Source of the DNA: Manis javanica
Taxonomy: Eukaryota > Chordata > Mammalia > Pholidota > Manidae
DNA length: 64,000 nt
Assembly (NCBI RefSeq): GCF_040802235.1
Contig: NC_133172.1
Location: 30,275,738 to 30,339,737 of the forward strand
Direction: 5' to 3'
Within the stretch, counting starts at the first letter, position 1; every line of letters begins with the position of its first letter. Shown piece by piece: positions 23,363 to 36,772 of the stretch. Position numbers and translations under genes: made by a program. The notes beneath the pieces were generated by a model, which saw only the letters and a program-made list of their open reading frames with translations, did no database searches and was not told the origin of the DNA.

Positions 23363-24868
23363 TGCACAAGAACAGACCCATAGATCAATGGAACAGACTA
23401 GAGAGCCTTGATATAAACCCAACCATATAAGGTCAATTAATATATGATAATGGAGCCATGGACATACAATGGGGAAATGACAGCCTCTTCAACAGCTGGT
23501 GTTGGCAAAACTAGACAGCTACATGCAAGAGAATGAAACTGGATTACTGTTTAACCCCATATACAAAAGTAAACTTGAAATGGATTAAAGACCTGAATGT
23601 AAGTCATGAAACCATAAAACTCTTAAGAAGACAACACAGGCAAATATCTCCTGAATATAAGCATGAGCAACTTCTTCCTGAACGCACCTCCTCAAGCAAG
23701 AGAAACAAAAGCAAAAATGAACTCATGGGACTGCATCAAACTAAAAGTTTCTGTACAGCAAAGGACAGCATCAACAGAGCAAAAAGACATCCTACAGTAT
23801 GGGAGAATATATTTGTAAATGACATATGCAACAAGGGGTTAACATCCAAAATAAATAAAGAACTTACACACCTCAACACCCAAAAAGCAAATAACCCGAT
23901 TAACAAATGGGCAGAGGATATGAAGAGACAATTCCTCAAAGAAGAAATTCAGATGGCCAACAGACACATGAAAAGATGCTCCACATCACTAATGATCAGG
24001 GAAATGCAAATTAAAACCACAATGTCATATCACCTCACACCAGTAAGGATGACCACCATCCAAAAGACTAAGAACAACAAATGCTGGCAAGGATGTGGAG
24101 AAAGGGGAATCCTCCTACACTGCTGGTGGGAATGTAAGCTAGTCCAACCATTGTCTAAAGCAATATGGAGGTTCCTCAAAAAACTAAATATAGAAATACC
24201 ATTTGACCCGGGAATCCCACTCCTTGGAATTTACCCAAAGAATGTTAAGTTCTCAGTTTCAAAAAGACATATGCACCCCTATGCTTATTGCAGCACTTTC
24301 TACAATAGCCAAGATATGGAAGCTAAGTGACCATCAGTAGATGAATGGATAAAGAAGATGTGGTACATACACAATGGAATACTATTTACCCATAAGAAAC
24401 AAATCCTACCATTTGCAACAACATGGATGGAGCTAGAGGGTATTATGCTCAGTGAAATAAGCCAGGTGGAGAAATGCAAGAACCAAATGATTTCCCTCAT
24501 TTGTGGAGTATAACAACAATGAAGCAAAACTGAAGGAACAAAACAGGAGCAGACTCACAGAACCCAAGAATGGACTAGTGGTTACCAAAGGGGAGCAGTG
24601 GGGGAGGGTGGATTGGGAGGGAGGGAGAAGGGGATTGAGGGGTATTATGATTAGTACACATGGTGTTGGGGGGGATCATGGGGAAGACGGCACAGCTCAG
24701 AGAAGACAAATCACAACTCTGTGGCATCTTACTACACTGATGGACAGTGACTGCAGTGGGGCATGAGGGGGACTCAATAATATGGGTGAATGTAGTAACC
24801 ACATTGTTTTTCATGTGAAACCTTCATAAGAGTGTATATCAATGATACCTTAACAAATAAATAAATAA
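23363..24868 (+). mobile_element. 5'-truncated young L1 (ORF2 C-terminus and 3' UTR)
   Basis: It begins within ORF2 (DQWNRLESL in sense) and gives a 265-codon open frame at 23533-24330 with the cysteine-rich C-terminus ([32 protein letters not shown]). The 3' UTR includes a G-rich run (24599-24680). It ends in AACAAATAAATAAATAAA. I found no convincing target-site duplication, and the older L1 does not resume on the right. Confidence 0.85.
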
Positions 24869-25465
24869 AGTCTGTTTTTAAAAATAACAACACTTATGTG
24901 GTGAAGTAAATCATTTTCTCACCATACATAATCTAAATAACTTAGATGTGTTTCCAAACCAGTTCTGTAAGTTTTCAAAATATTTGTTTGTGAAAAAGAG
25001 TCCCACAAACTCAATTCCTAGACAGTATTTTTTAGTAATATACTACTTGATAACATACCTCAAAAATATACAGTGAAAAGAACAATGAATTTTGGTTAGA
25101 ATCAGAAACTTCAACGTGAATTCCTACTTCATTTCTAATTATTTTGTTGCTGAGCAAAAATACAGTATCCTGGGTCTCAAGTTTCTCATTTATGGAGCAA
25201 TAAAACCAACAACAGGCTTTTGGATATTAACTGAGACCAAATATGTAGGAATATTTGGTATATTACCAACAACACATTCACACAGTGATGTTTACAGAGC
25301 CACACTAGGAACTTTGCAATTAATCACTAAATAAAAAAGGCATGGATTACAAGGGATTTTACTGAAAACTGTTGTTCAACCTACTGTGTTTACTTTCATA
25401 ATCTCAATTTTGGACTATGTCTAATAAAATCTGATAAAGATTACAGAGTTTGTTGTGAAAGAAAC
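24869..25465. other. SIAH1 intron 1, unassigned
   Basis: AT-rich sequence with no feature supported. Confidence 0.4.
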
Positions 25466-25469
25466 TACA

Positions 25470-25625
25470 TAAACTGAGCATCTGCCAGTCTGTAGACACT
25501 GTGTCAACTACTTCGCACACTATTTAAACCACAAGAAGAAGGCTGTAGCTCCATTTTGCAGATGAAGTTCAAGACCAGAGAAATCAAATACTAAGAGCAG
25601 AGCCAGATTGCCTGCTTTGTTCCTA
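25470..25625 (-). mobile_element. MIR SINE fragment
   Basis: Reverse MIR: ACTTCGCACACTATTTAAAC, CTCCATTTTGCAGATGAAGT and GAGCAGAGCCAGATTGCCTG on the plus strand. Confidence 0.6.
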
Positions 25626-27175
25626 AATCTCATTTTTTTCAAAATAACCCTAAAAAGCAGTATTTATAATTTCCTTCTCACATGGTACAGAATATTTAAA
25701 TTGGCACCCAACACATCTTTTCAGTGTTTATAAAAATTGACCCAAAAAATGTGAAATTTCCCTAAATTCTTTAAATTTAGTCTAGGCAAGTAGTTATTTT
25801 TGAAATGTTTTATATCAAAGTGGTAGAAAATAGTTAAATAGGCCTTGCCAACCTTTTTATTTCATACCATACATTACTAATAGAATTTTTGGTAACACAC
25901 TTAAACTTATTGAAACTATGTCAGTCATGATTACAACACAATCACTCCTACAATACCACCAAGTCTCACAATGTCTAGATAAACACATCCAAACACTATT
26001 CAATCAGTTATTGTGTCCAAGTTTGACTACTACTATTTACTACTCTGATTACATTTTATGTTCTCTCAGGATATAAAACTCACACATTCTGCTAGATGTT
26101 TATCCTTGTGCTCTATCTTGACATTAAGCTATCCTACCCAGTTCTACACTATAACATACAACCCATTCACTTCCACATTCCACCTGACAAGTGCTAGGTA
26201 AATACACACACAACAAAAATTTTAAAGCAGATCAAAATTGGCAGTAACCTATGAAGAACTAATGATACTAAGCTAAACAGAAAGGAGCACATTGCTTGGG
26301 AGACAGTAGAAATTAAAGAAACAAGGTAAAGTCACATCAGGGAGTCTTAATACATTATATGGTTGATAGCTCTCTACTAGTAAAATAGCAGAAAAATAAT
26401 GGAACTTATGGAAATTAAGAGCCATACTGAAAAATAAATGGAGCCTTATTCAAATTAAATTATATTCCATTGAAATACTTATACTCTCTGTCTTAGTAAG
26501 CATTGCACTCGAAACTCTAACCAAACTATTTTAGTTATTTCAAATAAGGAGATAACACATGAATTAACTTATACTCTAGTTTTCCTCAAACAAATATTCT
26601 ATTCTCAAGGGGCAGGGGGCAAAGGGGATCCACATTTCTCTACAAAAAAATTTAATGTTTTATTTTCCTATGTTTAATAGTCTAAAAAACAGTATTAGCA
26701 CATTCTGAATCATCTATGTTAGTCATGTAATTGAATGCTCCCATTTGTATCAATAGTCACACTGGCTCCAAGTTGGTGCCATGGTACTCTAATTATGGCA
26801 GACTAAAGAGAAAAGCAGAGGGGGGCCTAATGTACAAATGATGCATCTGTGTGAAGCAAAGCCCAAATGACATCATGGTTTACAAAGACAACACATCACA
26901 TGGTGACCACACTGCATAAGGCAATTTCAGTATGCTCAACTCCAAAAGAGCCTACAGCATTAACTGTCAATTCCATAACCCATCTTGTTTCAAGACTTCA
27001 ACTTAGCATACAGTATCCAATACTTTAGTAAATCAGTATAATCTGAACATTCTGGTTTTGTAGTTTTGTTTGTATTTAATTTATAAGCTTTGAACTGTCA
27101 CCAACTTCTGACAGAGTTGATCAATCACTGGCTCTTGCCTGATAAACTTTGTTTACTGACTGACTCAGCACACAG
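25626..27175. other. SIAH1 intron 1, unassigned AT-rich DNA
   Basis: Nothing recognised on either strand. Confidence 0.4.
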
Positions 27176-27179
27176 TTGG

Positions 27180-28370
27180 GTTTTCCTATCTCACCAGTTA
27201 CTCCTCAGCTTCCTTTATTGATTCCTGCTCTTCTCCCCAAAGTCTTGAAACTGGGAGTTGAACACAGTTCACCTTTGTTCAATTTGGTTATCTTATGTCT
27301 TGTAGTTTTAAAATTCCACTGTTACTGCCAAAGACTTCAAAAATATTTAACTCCAGTACAGATTAAAAAATTTAAAAACCCTCATGTTTGTCTTAAACCC
27401 CAGATTTGTACATCCAACTCCTCCTGGATGTTCCTACAGGTGGGATGGCCAAAGCTGAATTCCTTATCTTCTCCCAGACTACTCTACTCATTGCCTTTTC
27501 CTCACCTGATGACAACTCTATCCTTCCCAGTTCCTCAGTTCAAAAGCCTTGAAGTCATCTTTGATTCTTCCTTTCACACCACCTATCTAAAACCACCAGG
27601 AAATTTTATTGTACTTTCTTAAAAATATATACAGAATCCAATCACTCACTACCTCCACCACTACCACAGTCCAAGCCACTATTACCTCTCACTTGTATTA
27701 TTCCAATATCCTTCTAACTCAGTCTCCCTGCTCCCATTCTGTTTCCTACCCCCACCCCCAATAGGTTCTGAGCATAGCAATCGGAAGAAAACTCCAGATA
27801 AAATTTATATCTAAACATGTCTTCTCAATATCCTCCCCAACTGGCAACCCATACCTGGGTAATAGATAAAATCTTAAAACAGCCTAGAAGGCCGTTTCCA
27901 CTAGTCTGAGATTTCATCTGCCACTTCTTTCCCCCTCATTCTCTGCACTAGCCTCCTTGTTCTATAAAGACAGGTTGTTCCTTTGGGCCTCTGCCTTAAA
28001 ATATGTTTCTCCTGGATAACCACAGGACTCTCTCACCTCCTTCTGACCTCTGATTGTATGTATTTTGCCTACTTAATGAGGCCTACCCTGTCCCCTCTAT
28101 TTAAAAGTGACCAGTATCTGCCCACTGACACCTCCACTACACACTCCTAATCCTTACCCATTCCATCCCTCTTCTTCCCTTCCTTCCCTTCCTCCACTTC
28201 TACTCTTTTTCCATAGAATGTATTACCTTCTGTGAAGCTATACAATTTGCTTATTTATTATGCTTATTGTTGTAGCACCCTCCCTGCCTATCTCAATGAT
28301 GTATTCCAAAAACAATGCCTAGCACATCATGCAGTTTCAATAAATATTTGTCAAATGAATAAATAAATCA
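27180..28370 (+). mobile_element. L2 LINE, ORF2 remnant through 3' end
   Basis: A 148-codon open stretch at 27176-27622 contains the L2 ORF2 wording KSLEVIFDSSFHTTYL. The downstream sequence follows L2 (CTACCACAGTCCAAGCCACT, CTAACTCAGTCTCCCTGCTC) and ends in the L2 tail TCAATAAATATTTGTCAAAT GAATAAATAAA. It is ancient and inert. Confidence 0.85.
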
Positions 28371-29329
28371 GAAAGCAAAAGAGCTTTGGACTTTTGAGCA
28401 GTAATATCCAAAGTTAGGTATAATAGAGCAATACTTTTTAAAATCCTCAAAGAAAATGATTACCATTCTAGAATTCTATACCTAACCAAATTATTCTAAA
28501 TGTGTTGAGGGCAGAATAATGAGGTACGGTTTTGAAACATTACTTCCCTGGCGTATGTTCTCAGGAAGCTCCTGAAAGACAAGCTCTCCAAAAACAAGGA
28601 AATGAACCAAGAAAGAAGACAACATGGACTACAGCAAACAGAAAACACAACCCAGAAGAAAGGTGAATGGGACACTTATGATAATGACAACTTTACACTA
28701 GAGGAAGAAGATAAGAGGAAGCATCCAAGCCTGAATATTTGGACAAGTGGTATGGAATGTGGGGTAGCATTAACAGCACAGAAAAAAAAAAAGCAAAACA
28801 GGAAAAAGACAAGTATTAACTACAAGGAATATTATATAAATTAAATATGTCAGGACAAAAAGTAATCAGTTTACTACATGACTCAAATTGTGAATAACTT
28901 TTATATTGATTATGATGACTGTAAAATACAAAATGATGATACTAAGTTAGAGTATAGAATGGGAAGGGTATTATGCACATGTGATACGGGCAGGAAGAAT
29001 TAAATCCACAGTAAGAATTCAATATACGGCCTAAAACTAAATCTGGATTTAACAATAGAAGCATGTTAATTTAGAGACAAAGAAAGTAAACACAAAAATC
29101 AGTCCGAACTATTTTTAATAGCTCCCTGGCAAAGGGCAGCTGAAGAGGAAAAGGGGCACAGAGTTTTTCTTTAAAAAAAAAAAAAAAGAAAACCTGGTGG
29201 AGTATTTTATTTGTAATCTGTGCACACGTAAAACTCTAGAAAAAAGGAAAAAGTTCCCAAACTTGGTATGAGAAATGTCACAAATTGCATGCATTACTTA
29301 AGAAATGGCAGATAGAAATTTGTTTTCAA
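28371..29329. other. SIAH1 intron 1, unassigned
   Basis: Unique-looking sequence with an A-run at 29172-29186. No gene is supported. Confidence 0.35.
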
Positions 29330-30280
29330 GTATTTGAGTCCAACTATTGGCAAAGATGTGGGGGGAAACAGACTTTCCTGCACTGTTGGCAATGTCCACT
29401 GTGAAAGCCTCTAATAAAAGATTTGACAGTTTCTTTCAACTTAAAGTGTGTATATACTCTGTCCCAGCAGCTTTTTTTCTGAATCCACCTTCCAATTTAC
29501 CCTTTAGCTAAGGTGTATGTATGTATGTAGATAGATGCCTAGAGCAATCCTGTTTGTAACAGAAAATAACTGAAAACAGCCCTGTCTTAAGTGATGAAAT
29601 TATATAGTCCATACAACAAAATACTATACCAACTTTTTTAAATAAAATAAGAGGACTCATACCTAACACAGAAGAATCAAACTGTTTTAGTGGGTGGAGA
29701 AAAAAAGGCAAGCCACAGAATATATTACAATCCCATTTGCGTTCAAATAAAAAAGGTTAATAAGTAAATAATGCACTGATAGAGCTGTCTATCTTCATGT
29801 ATGTACATATGTAATAGGACAGAAATGAAACTGGAAGGGCATACAAATTGCAGAATGTGGTTTACAGACTTAAAATGAGGAATTAAAGAAGGGGATGGGG
29901 AGATCAAGTTTAGCAACCTCAGAGAACAGAGATAGGACCACTGAACTACAAACAAAATATCAAGAACTACAAGATACAAAGATTATCAGCACAAACTTCA
30001 TCATTTGGAATTAAGTTAAACCTGCAGACAAGTGGTAATCACTTAATGGGAAAATAATCCACAAGGACTTAAATCAGATCAAAGAAATTAGTTTTATTCT
30101 ATGGCTAACTTTAAAAAATGTGGCATACAGACTAGAAACTACACCAAAATGTCTACAATGGTTACTTTCCAATTATCATATTATGAATGATCATGAGGGA
30201 GGTGGGGTTTGCATTTGTCTGTATTTCTCACATGTTCTATAAAACATATTATTCTGACAATAAAAAAAGGATTATAATTT
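29330..30280 (+). mobile_element. Old L1/HAL1-like 3' end
   Basis: The order of phrases matches ancient L1ME/HAL1 3' ends: AACTATTGGCAAAGATGTGG, TTTGTAACAGAAAATAACTG, ACAATCCCATTTGCGT, ACTACACCAAAATGTCTACA ATGGTTA, then GACAATAAAAAAAGG. It is heavily diverged. Confidence 0.6.
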
Positions 30281-30719
30281 TAAGATGTTAGTGCATATTT
30301 TGTGTCCCCACTTTCTTGCTAATGAATCGGTGGTGACTTTTTACACTAACTGAAACACTGAGAAACTGAGTTGATTTTGTTCACTGCTTTTATTTTTTTT
30401 CTTAGATTTCCTTTTTTTTAAATGCCTTACTTATATAGTGGATACTTAGACGGAAAAAATATTTTAAAAACAGCTTGCTCACATAAAATCCCCCATATAT
30501 TTCATGTGCATATAGACATATTTTAGTTTATATTCATAAAAACATCTTCTCTTTCTAGCTCCTTCCATGTGCCCCCAAGCACCTGCTGTTCAAAACAAAA
30601 TAAACAAAAACCATTCAGTATGACTAGGCAACCTCAAACTAATGAAAGGTCTTTGCCAGTATCACTCTGGTCACTGTGGCTCAAGCCTAGAGAATAAACT
30701 GACCCCAAATGGACTATCT

Positions 30720-30915
30720 TATCTATATCATTCAGTCTAGAACTCCACGATTCACACACACAAAAAAATCAAAGTAAAAGTGATGGGAGACATATGGGAG
30801 CTGGTCATAATAGTGTATTCTCTGTGAAAATTCATCAAGTTGTACACACAATTTGAGCACTTTTGTGCTTGTATTTATGCTATACTTCAATTAAAGTTTA
30901 CATTTAGAAAAAAAA
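30720..30915 (+). mobile_element. Old L1 3' UTR fragment
   Basis: It reads AAAATTCATCAAGTTGTACA and ATGCTATACTTCAATTAAAG, ending in an A-rich tail, as in L1M 3' ends. Confidence 0.6.
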
Positions 30916-31379
30916 ATACCATTGCTCTAGGTATCCTTCTATGATCTCCTGTAAACAGTATCAGGTGCCATCACTGGCTAACCCATCACAGCATCTTTCC
31001 TCTCTTCCCCTCTGCTCAGTTTCTCAATGTGTCTCTCTCCACTGTATCTTTAACCTGGCATAGTACAGTATTCAGTAACTATAAATACTCTTGACTGATG
31101 GCTTCGCCCATACTTACTTCAGAAAATACAACAGAAGCCATCAAATGATGACTTAACACCTCCTTCCCTCCAGTTCAAAGGGAAGAAGCAACTTGGGCAC
31201 TGTCCTCTCACCTTCTCACACATCACACTCCTATTATCCCTCCTCTCTTACATCAGCCTCCCCCTCTTTTTCTACCAGATCACTACAACACCCAAATATG
31301 CTCTAATATTGCCCATCTGGCTTCTGTGACAACACATCTAACTTTCCTTCCACCTCAATGGATCATTTTGGTTCTCATA

Positions 31380-32640
31380 GAAACCTCAAATCCAACATAT
31401 CTTAACTTGGAATGTTCTTGCTATCCTTCTGTCCCATCACCCCTCGTTTTTCCCACCTTGGTATATAGCACCATGATCCACACAGCTGCTCAAGACAGAA
31501 ACCACCTAATTCCTTTCTTCTCTTGCCTCTCATATCTAATTCATCAGCAAGTCTCGTTTTAATTCTGTCTCCAAAATACACCTCGAATCCACCCACTTCT
31601 CTTCATCTTCACTGCCACCATCTTAATTCAGGTCATAATCAACTACTGCCTGATCAAACAAACAGCTTCTAATCAATCAATTCTCCAAAACACAGTTAAT
31701 CCAATCCTTAAAATTAAAAGTGGATTATGTTACTCCTTTAATTAAAATCTTTTGATGGCTTCTCAGTTCTTAAAATTCACATTCCTTAGTTTAACTCTGC
31801 AGGGTCTGACCCCTGCCTTCTCCTCCTCCTCATCCATTTGCTCCAGCAACACTCTCTTCAACCAGCTCCTTGAACAACAGTCTAAGTTCTTCCTGCCCCA
31901 GGGCTTTTTCCTCTGCTGCTACAATCTGAGATGTTCTTCTTCCTTCCCCCTTGAAAGGGCTAGCTCTTTATACTTTTATCACAGTATAAATGTCACCACT
32001 TCTGACAGCAGTTCTCCTTCCCATCAACATTATCTTTACTTCAGCACTTCTGACTCCTTTAGAGTACAGATGGCCCCCAAATTAAAATAGTTTGACTTTA
32101 GGATGATGCAAACATGATACTCATTCAGTAGAAACCACAGTTTGAATTTTTGATCATATTCACACTGATAGGTGGTATGATTCTCCTTTCTGATGCTGGG
32201 GCAGCGGGCAGCCAGCTGCAGCTCCCAGTCAGCCATTCACAGAGTAAATGACCAATACATTTACAACCATCTGTACCCATACAACCATTTGGCTTTTCAC
32301 CTTCATCACAGTACTCAATAAATTACATGAGATATTCAACACTTTATTATAAAAGAGGCTTTCTGTTATCAGATGATTGTGCCCACCTGTAGGATAATGT
32401 AAGTGTTCTGGGCATGTTTAAGGTAGGCTAGGCTAAGCTACGATATTCTTTTACAATTATTGGGACAGAACTCCATTTTAAGTTGAGGAAGATCTGTACA
32501 TATCAAAATTTGTAAATCTGTTTATTTCCCTCACTAGAATATAAGTGGTAATAGAGAAATTAAGTGACTACCTAATTATTTAAGAACTTCCTATGTGTTA
32601 GGTAACATGTTTTAAATGCGAAAGTAGGCAGTGATGCTGC
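31380..32640 (+). mobile_element. L2 LINE, split by a Tigger transposon
   Basis: L2 wording runs from CAGCAAGTCTCGTTTTAATT through AGGGTCTGACCCCTGCCTTC to ACTTCAGCACTTCTGACTCC. It is interrupted at 32066 and resumes at 32499 with TTATTTCCCTCACTAGAATA TAAG, the usual L2 tail. Some L2-like sequence may extend left to about 31140. Confidence 0.8.
32067..32496 (+). mobile_element. Tigger (Tc1/mariner) non-autonomous element with TIRs and TA duplication
   Basis: Terminal inverted repeats are visible: CAGATGGCCCCCAAATTAAA at the left, and the reverse complement of the right end reads CAGATCTTCCTCAACTTAAA. A TA dinucleotide flanks each side (32065-32066 and 32497-32498), the target duplication of this superfamily. 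The inner phrase GTAGGCTAGGCTAAGCTACG is typical of Tigger relatives. It sits inside an L2. Confidence 0.85.
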
Positions 32641-32857
32641 TCTCATGTAGTTTGAAGTCACAAACACAACTGATGACAGAGCCTAGAGAGACACTTCCAG
32701 GTCTGACTCTTAAATCTCCTCTCCTCCTAACCACTCCACTCCACTGTGTGCCACTCTAGTGTTAGGATGTAGGTTGGCGGGTAAGGGGTGGAGGACAGCA
32801 AAAAAAAACACGTATTTGAAGCACTCTGATACATAAAAGTAGAAAATGACCTGCAGG

Positions 32858-33976
32858 GAAAGACACTGTTAAAAGAATAAGAAGACAAGCCACAGACTGG
32901 GAGAAAATATTTGCAAAACATTATCTGATAAAGGAATGTTATCCAAAATACACACAGATTCTTGAAACGCAACAATAACAAACATATTAATTAAAAAATG
33001 GGCCAAAGTCCTTAACAGACACCTCACCAAAGAAGATACACAGATGGCCAATGAGCCTCTGAAAGATGCTCCACATCATTCTATCATCAAGGAAACGTAA
33101 ATTGAAACATGAGATACCACTACGCACCTAGTAGAATGGCCAAAATCCAGTACTCTGACAACACCAAATGCTGGTGGACATGTGGAGCAACAAGAACTCA
33201 CAAAAACAGTACAGCCACTTTCAAAGGCAGTTTGGCAGTCTCTCATAAAACTAAACAGGCTCTTACCTTAAGATCCAGCAATCATGCTCCCTGGTATTTG
33301 CCCAAAGGGGCTGAAAATGTATGTCCACACAAAAACCTGCACACAGATGTTTATAGCAGCTTTTTCCATAACTGCCAACTATGGAAGCTACCAAGGTATC
33401 CTCTGGTAGATGAGTGGAAAAACTGATACATACAGACAATGGACTATTATTCAGCACTAAAAAGAAGTGAGCTATTAAGCCATGAAAAGACGTGGAGAAA
33501 CCTTCAATGTGTATTACTAGTTGAAAGAAGCCAGTCTGAAAAGGCTGTATGCTGTATCATTCCAATTACATGACATTCTGGAAAAGGCAAAACTATAGAG
33601 GCACTGAAAATATCAGCACTTGCCAGAGGTCAGTGTGGAGAAAGGGGTGAATAGGAAGATTAAAGAGTATCCTTAGGGCAGTAAAACTACCCTATGTGAT
33701 ACGATAATTGTGGATACATATCATTATGCATTTGTGAAAACTTACAATACAGAACATCAAGAGTGAACCATGATGTAAACCATGGGCTTTGGTTGATAAT
33801 GATGTGTCACTGTAAGTGCATCAATTTTAACAAATGTATCACCTGGGAGGAAGATGTTGATAATGGAGGAAGCTATGCACAAGTGCAGGCAGGAAGTATA
33901 TGGGAAATCTCTGTACTTTCTGTTCAATTTTGCTGTGAATCTAAAACTGCTATAAAAAAATAAAGTCATTAAAAAA
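32858..33976 (+). mobile_element. 5'-truncated older L1 with target-site duplication
   Basis: ORF2 C-terminal and 3' UTR sequence ends in AATAAAGTCATT and a poly(A). It is flanked by AAAATGACCTGCAGG (32843-32857) and AAAATGACCTGTAGG (33977-33991), a 15-bp duplication with one mismatch. It is the same subfamily as 22485-23362 and retains the full 3' end that copy has lost. Confidence 0.9.
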
Positions 33977-33991
33977 AAAATGACCTGTAGG

Positions 33992-35570
33992 CAAGAGAAT
34001 ACATGGGTCTAGAGTTCCGCAAGCAAAGAGCTCTGCATTGTCAACAGCATACAGATAGATCAGGAAACAAATAGGTATTGAGTGTTAGGCAGTGAGGACA
34101 GTGGAATAAAAATCACACCTTTCCTTATGCAGCAGATACTCTAGTAACTAACTACAGACAAGGAAAACCAAATAATTTAAAGTGAATTAGAAAAATCACT
34201 ATTTAGGGAAAAAAACATTAAGGATACTTATTATAAAGAAGAAAAATCTATACCCATTTGTGGTTTTACTGTGGGGAGGAGGGAAACGGAGGCTGAAGTT
34301 TTCATATATCGATTTCATTTGTAGTAAGGTCTGTACCAAAAATATCCAGAATTTAAACATTATAAGGTGTGTATGAAAACTCTGTAATTAAAACCATAGC
34401 ATGTAATATCTCTTTAAGCAAAGATCAACCCCCAACTTTAGAAAGAGTAAATCAACTAATTTAAAATACAACCATGTTCACTTTGCAGTTATTCAACTTA
34501 CTTTGTTACCCTCATTATGTAAGACCTGTTTTGAAAACACTCTGTACACTGAAAATAAAGTCCCATTCTTCATGTATCACTGCTGCCATTGCTAGATATA
34601 TCTGCAATTAATATTAGCCTAGTTATAATATTCTTTTTAATTAAAGAACACTGCTTTACATCAATTTTGTAAGAATTTCCCAAAATTTAGAGGGAATAAA
34701 TATTAAGCTAAATTGCATTAAATTTGTTTCTGAGTTTGTAGTTTGTGGAATACTTATCCTGAAAAGTTCCATTATCTATTAATTATATTGTACTTGAGTT
34801 AAAAATATTCAATGTTACTAAATCATGCTGGAAAAGTACCAAGAGGGGTCATTTAAATTAATTCTATAATATATCTAAAGAAAATATTTTGGCAAAGCAA
34901 ACTTTAGGGTTGAAATTAACCATTCCAGATCACAGAAGTCCATCTTTAATTTCCAGGACCAAAAATTACACAATTTGCATAATCCACATTAGGTCTTAAA
35001 ATCTACTTATCACAAAGTTCTCCTAACAGCTAACCAAAATTCTCTCCTTCACAATTTGAGCCAGTATGTCCCTAATAAAATTACCAGACCATAACATTTA
35101 CTGTCACACTACACTCCACTCTTCAGTAACGTCTAAGAGATGGTGACACCACAAACACCTAACACTCACTATTCCACTTTTCCATGTTAGTCAACTCAAG
35201 TCCCTGTGAGCAATCTGATCCATAAATGTAAAAGTGCTAAAAGGAAATCTCATTTTAATCAATTTGCTAGTTTGCCAAACAAGACCTATCCAAATCCCTT
35301 ACCACAGAAATTTCCAAATGCCATCATCTCAGAACATGTCAATTTATTATCTAAACCTCTTATTTTCATCTTTTATAAATAGCAAATGCACTGAGTGAGA
35401 AACCCAACCACTATTGATTTATAATGTGATTTCACATATGCATTTCCAACATACCCATCATGACAAGACGACCTCAAGTTTGGTTACTAAGTAACTACAA
35501 CTGCCTCAGCAGCAGTTACTCACAGGGGCCTGCAACTGCTCTAATCTCTTTACCTACTACCCTTCTCCCA
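33992..35570. other. SIAH1 intron 1, unassigned AT-rich DNA
   Basis: Repeat-poor by eye, with no exon or RNA gene seen. Confidence 0.4.
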
Positions 35571-35574
35571 ACAA

Positions 35575-35720
35575 TCTTTTGAGGTAGGTACTGTCATTAC
35601 ACCCATTTTGTAGATAAGGAAAATGAAGCACAGCGAGCTTAAGTATCTTACCAAAGGTCACAAACCGGTGGGGCAGGATTGGAACCAAAGCAGGCAGTTT
35701 AACTTCAGAGTCCTTGCTCA
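35575..35720 (-). mobile_element. MIR SINE
   Basis: Reverse MIR: TTGAGGTAGGTACTGTCATT ACACCCATTTTGTAGATAAG, AAAGGTCACAAACCGGTGGG and AGGATTGGAACCAAAGCAGG. Confidence 0.75.
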
Positions 35721-36772
35721 ACTGCTGAAGTTAACAATTTACCCTTGACAGCCGCTTATCAAAAAAAAAGGTGAATGTTCAACGGCTAGGAACGGGGCAG
35801 TTGGATCACTGTCCTATAGTCAGGCTCATAGCTTCTACGACTTTGACAAATCAGCTAGCTACCCAATCTGATTTTACGCACACACACAAACTGGACTTCT
35901 CAGGATGTCAAAGTAAATTTTAAGTCTTTCCAGGAACGGTAAAAGAAAAACCTACGCAATGCTATGGCCGTTTCCCACATTCCCAAGTTATAAATCTGGG
36001 AGAGTTTGGAAAGGCCCCCAAACTACTAGACAGAAACCACGGTTTACAGTAGGAAGCTGGAGCTTCCCTGGCAAGACATTCACGCAATCTCCCAAAGACA
36101 TAAACAAGGGAGGAGGCTGCATTCTTCCCACCGCACAATGAAGGCTCCGGCCGGAGCGGGGAAAGAGCGCAGCACAATCCAGGACGGCTGCTCCGGACAG
36201 GGTCGGGGCGAGTAGGGAAGGCCAAGGGCGGCCGAGTCCCCGTTGGGCCCCTGGGCCTCGGGGCGCTGCGAGACGCGGCGGGAGCGCAGGGCCGGCCACT
36301 GCCCGCACTCAGCTGACCTCCGCCATGTTAGCCGCACACCCCAGGACCCTTCACAACAAAGGCCGGCCGGGGCGCGGGGAGCGCAGGGCGCCTCCCCCGG
36401 CCGGGCCCGCCTCCCCGTCACATGGGGGCAGGGCCGGGCCGCGCCGAAAGGAGGCCCTTCCCCGCCCTCGCCGGCCGCGCTGGCCCGACCCCCGACACGG
36501 GCCTACGCGGCCCGGGGCGCCGGGGGCGGGGGCGAGCCGGCTCGCGGCGGCGGGCAGGGCCGAGCAGGGGAGGGGAGGGGCGGGAGGCGGCGCTCGGTCG
36601 GGCAGCCGGACTCGGGCCGAGACAAAGGCGTCCGTCGCCGGGGGCTGCCCGCGTGTCCGCCAGGCCGGCGCGACGCGGCCCGGCCGCCCTTCCCGCCCGC
36701 CGCCATTACCAGGCCTGGGAGTCCTCTTCCCGGAGAGCCCCTCGCAGCCCCTCCAGGCCGGGCCCCACTTAC

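Noticed and set aside
23533..24330. 265-codon open frame
   Set aside because: It is the C-terminus of a 5'-truncated L1 ORF2, not a host gene.
18769..24905. Possible target duplication around the entire L1 nest (TTTAAAATAACAC near 18768 and AAAAATAACAACAC near 24880)
   Set aside because: The match needs gaps, and the left copy is not adjacent to the L1 start, so it may be coincidence of A-rich DNA.
27176..27622. 148-codon open frame that looks like a gene
   Set aside because: Its content and the downstream sequence follow L2 ORF2 and the L2 3' end.
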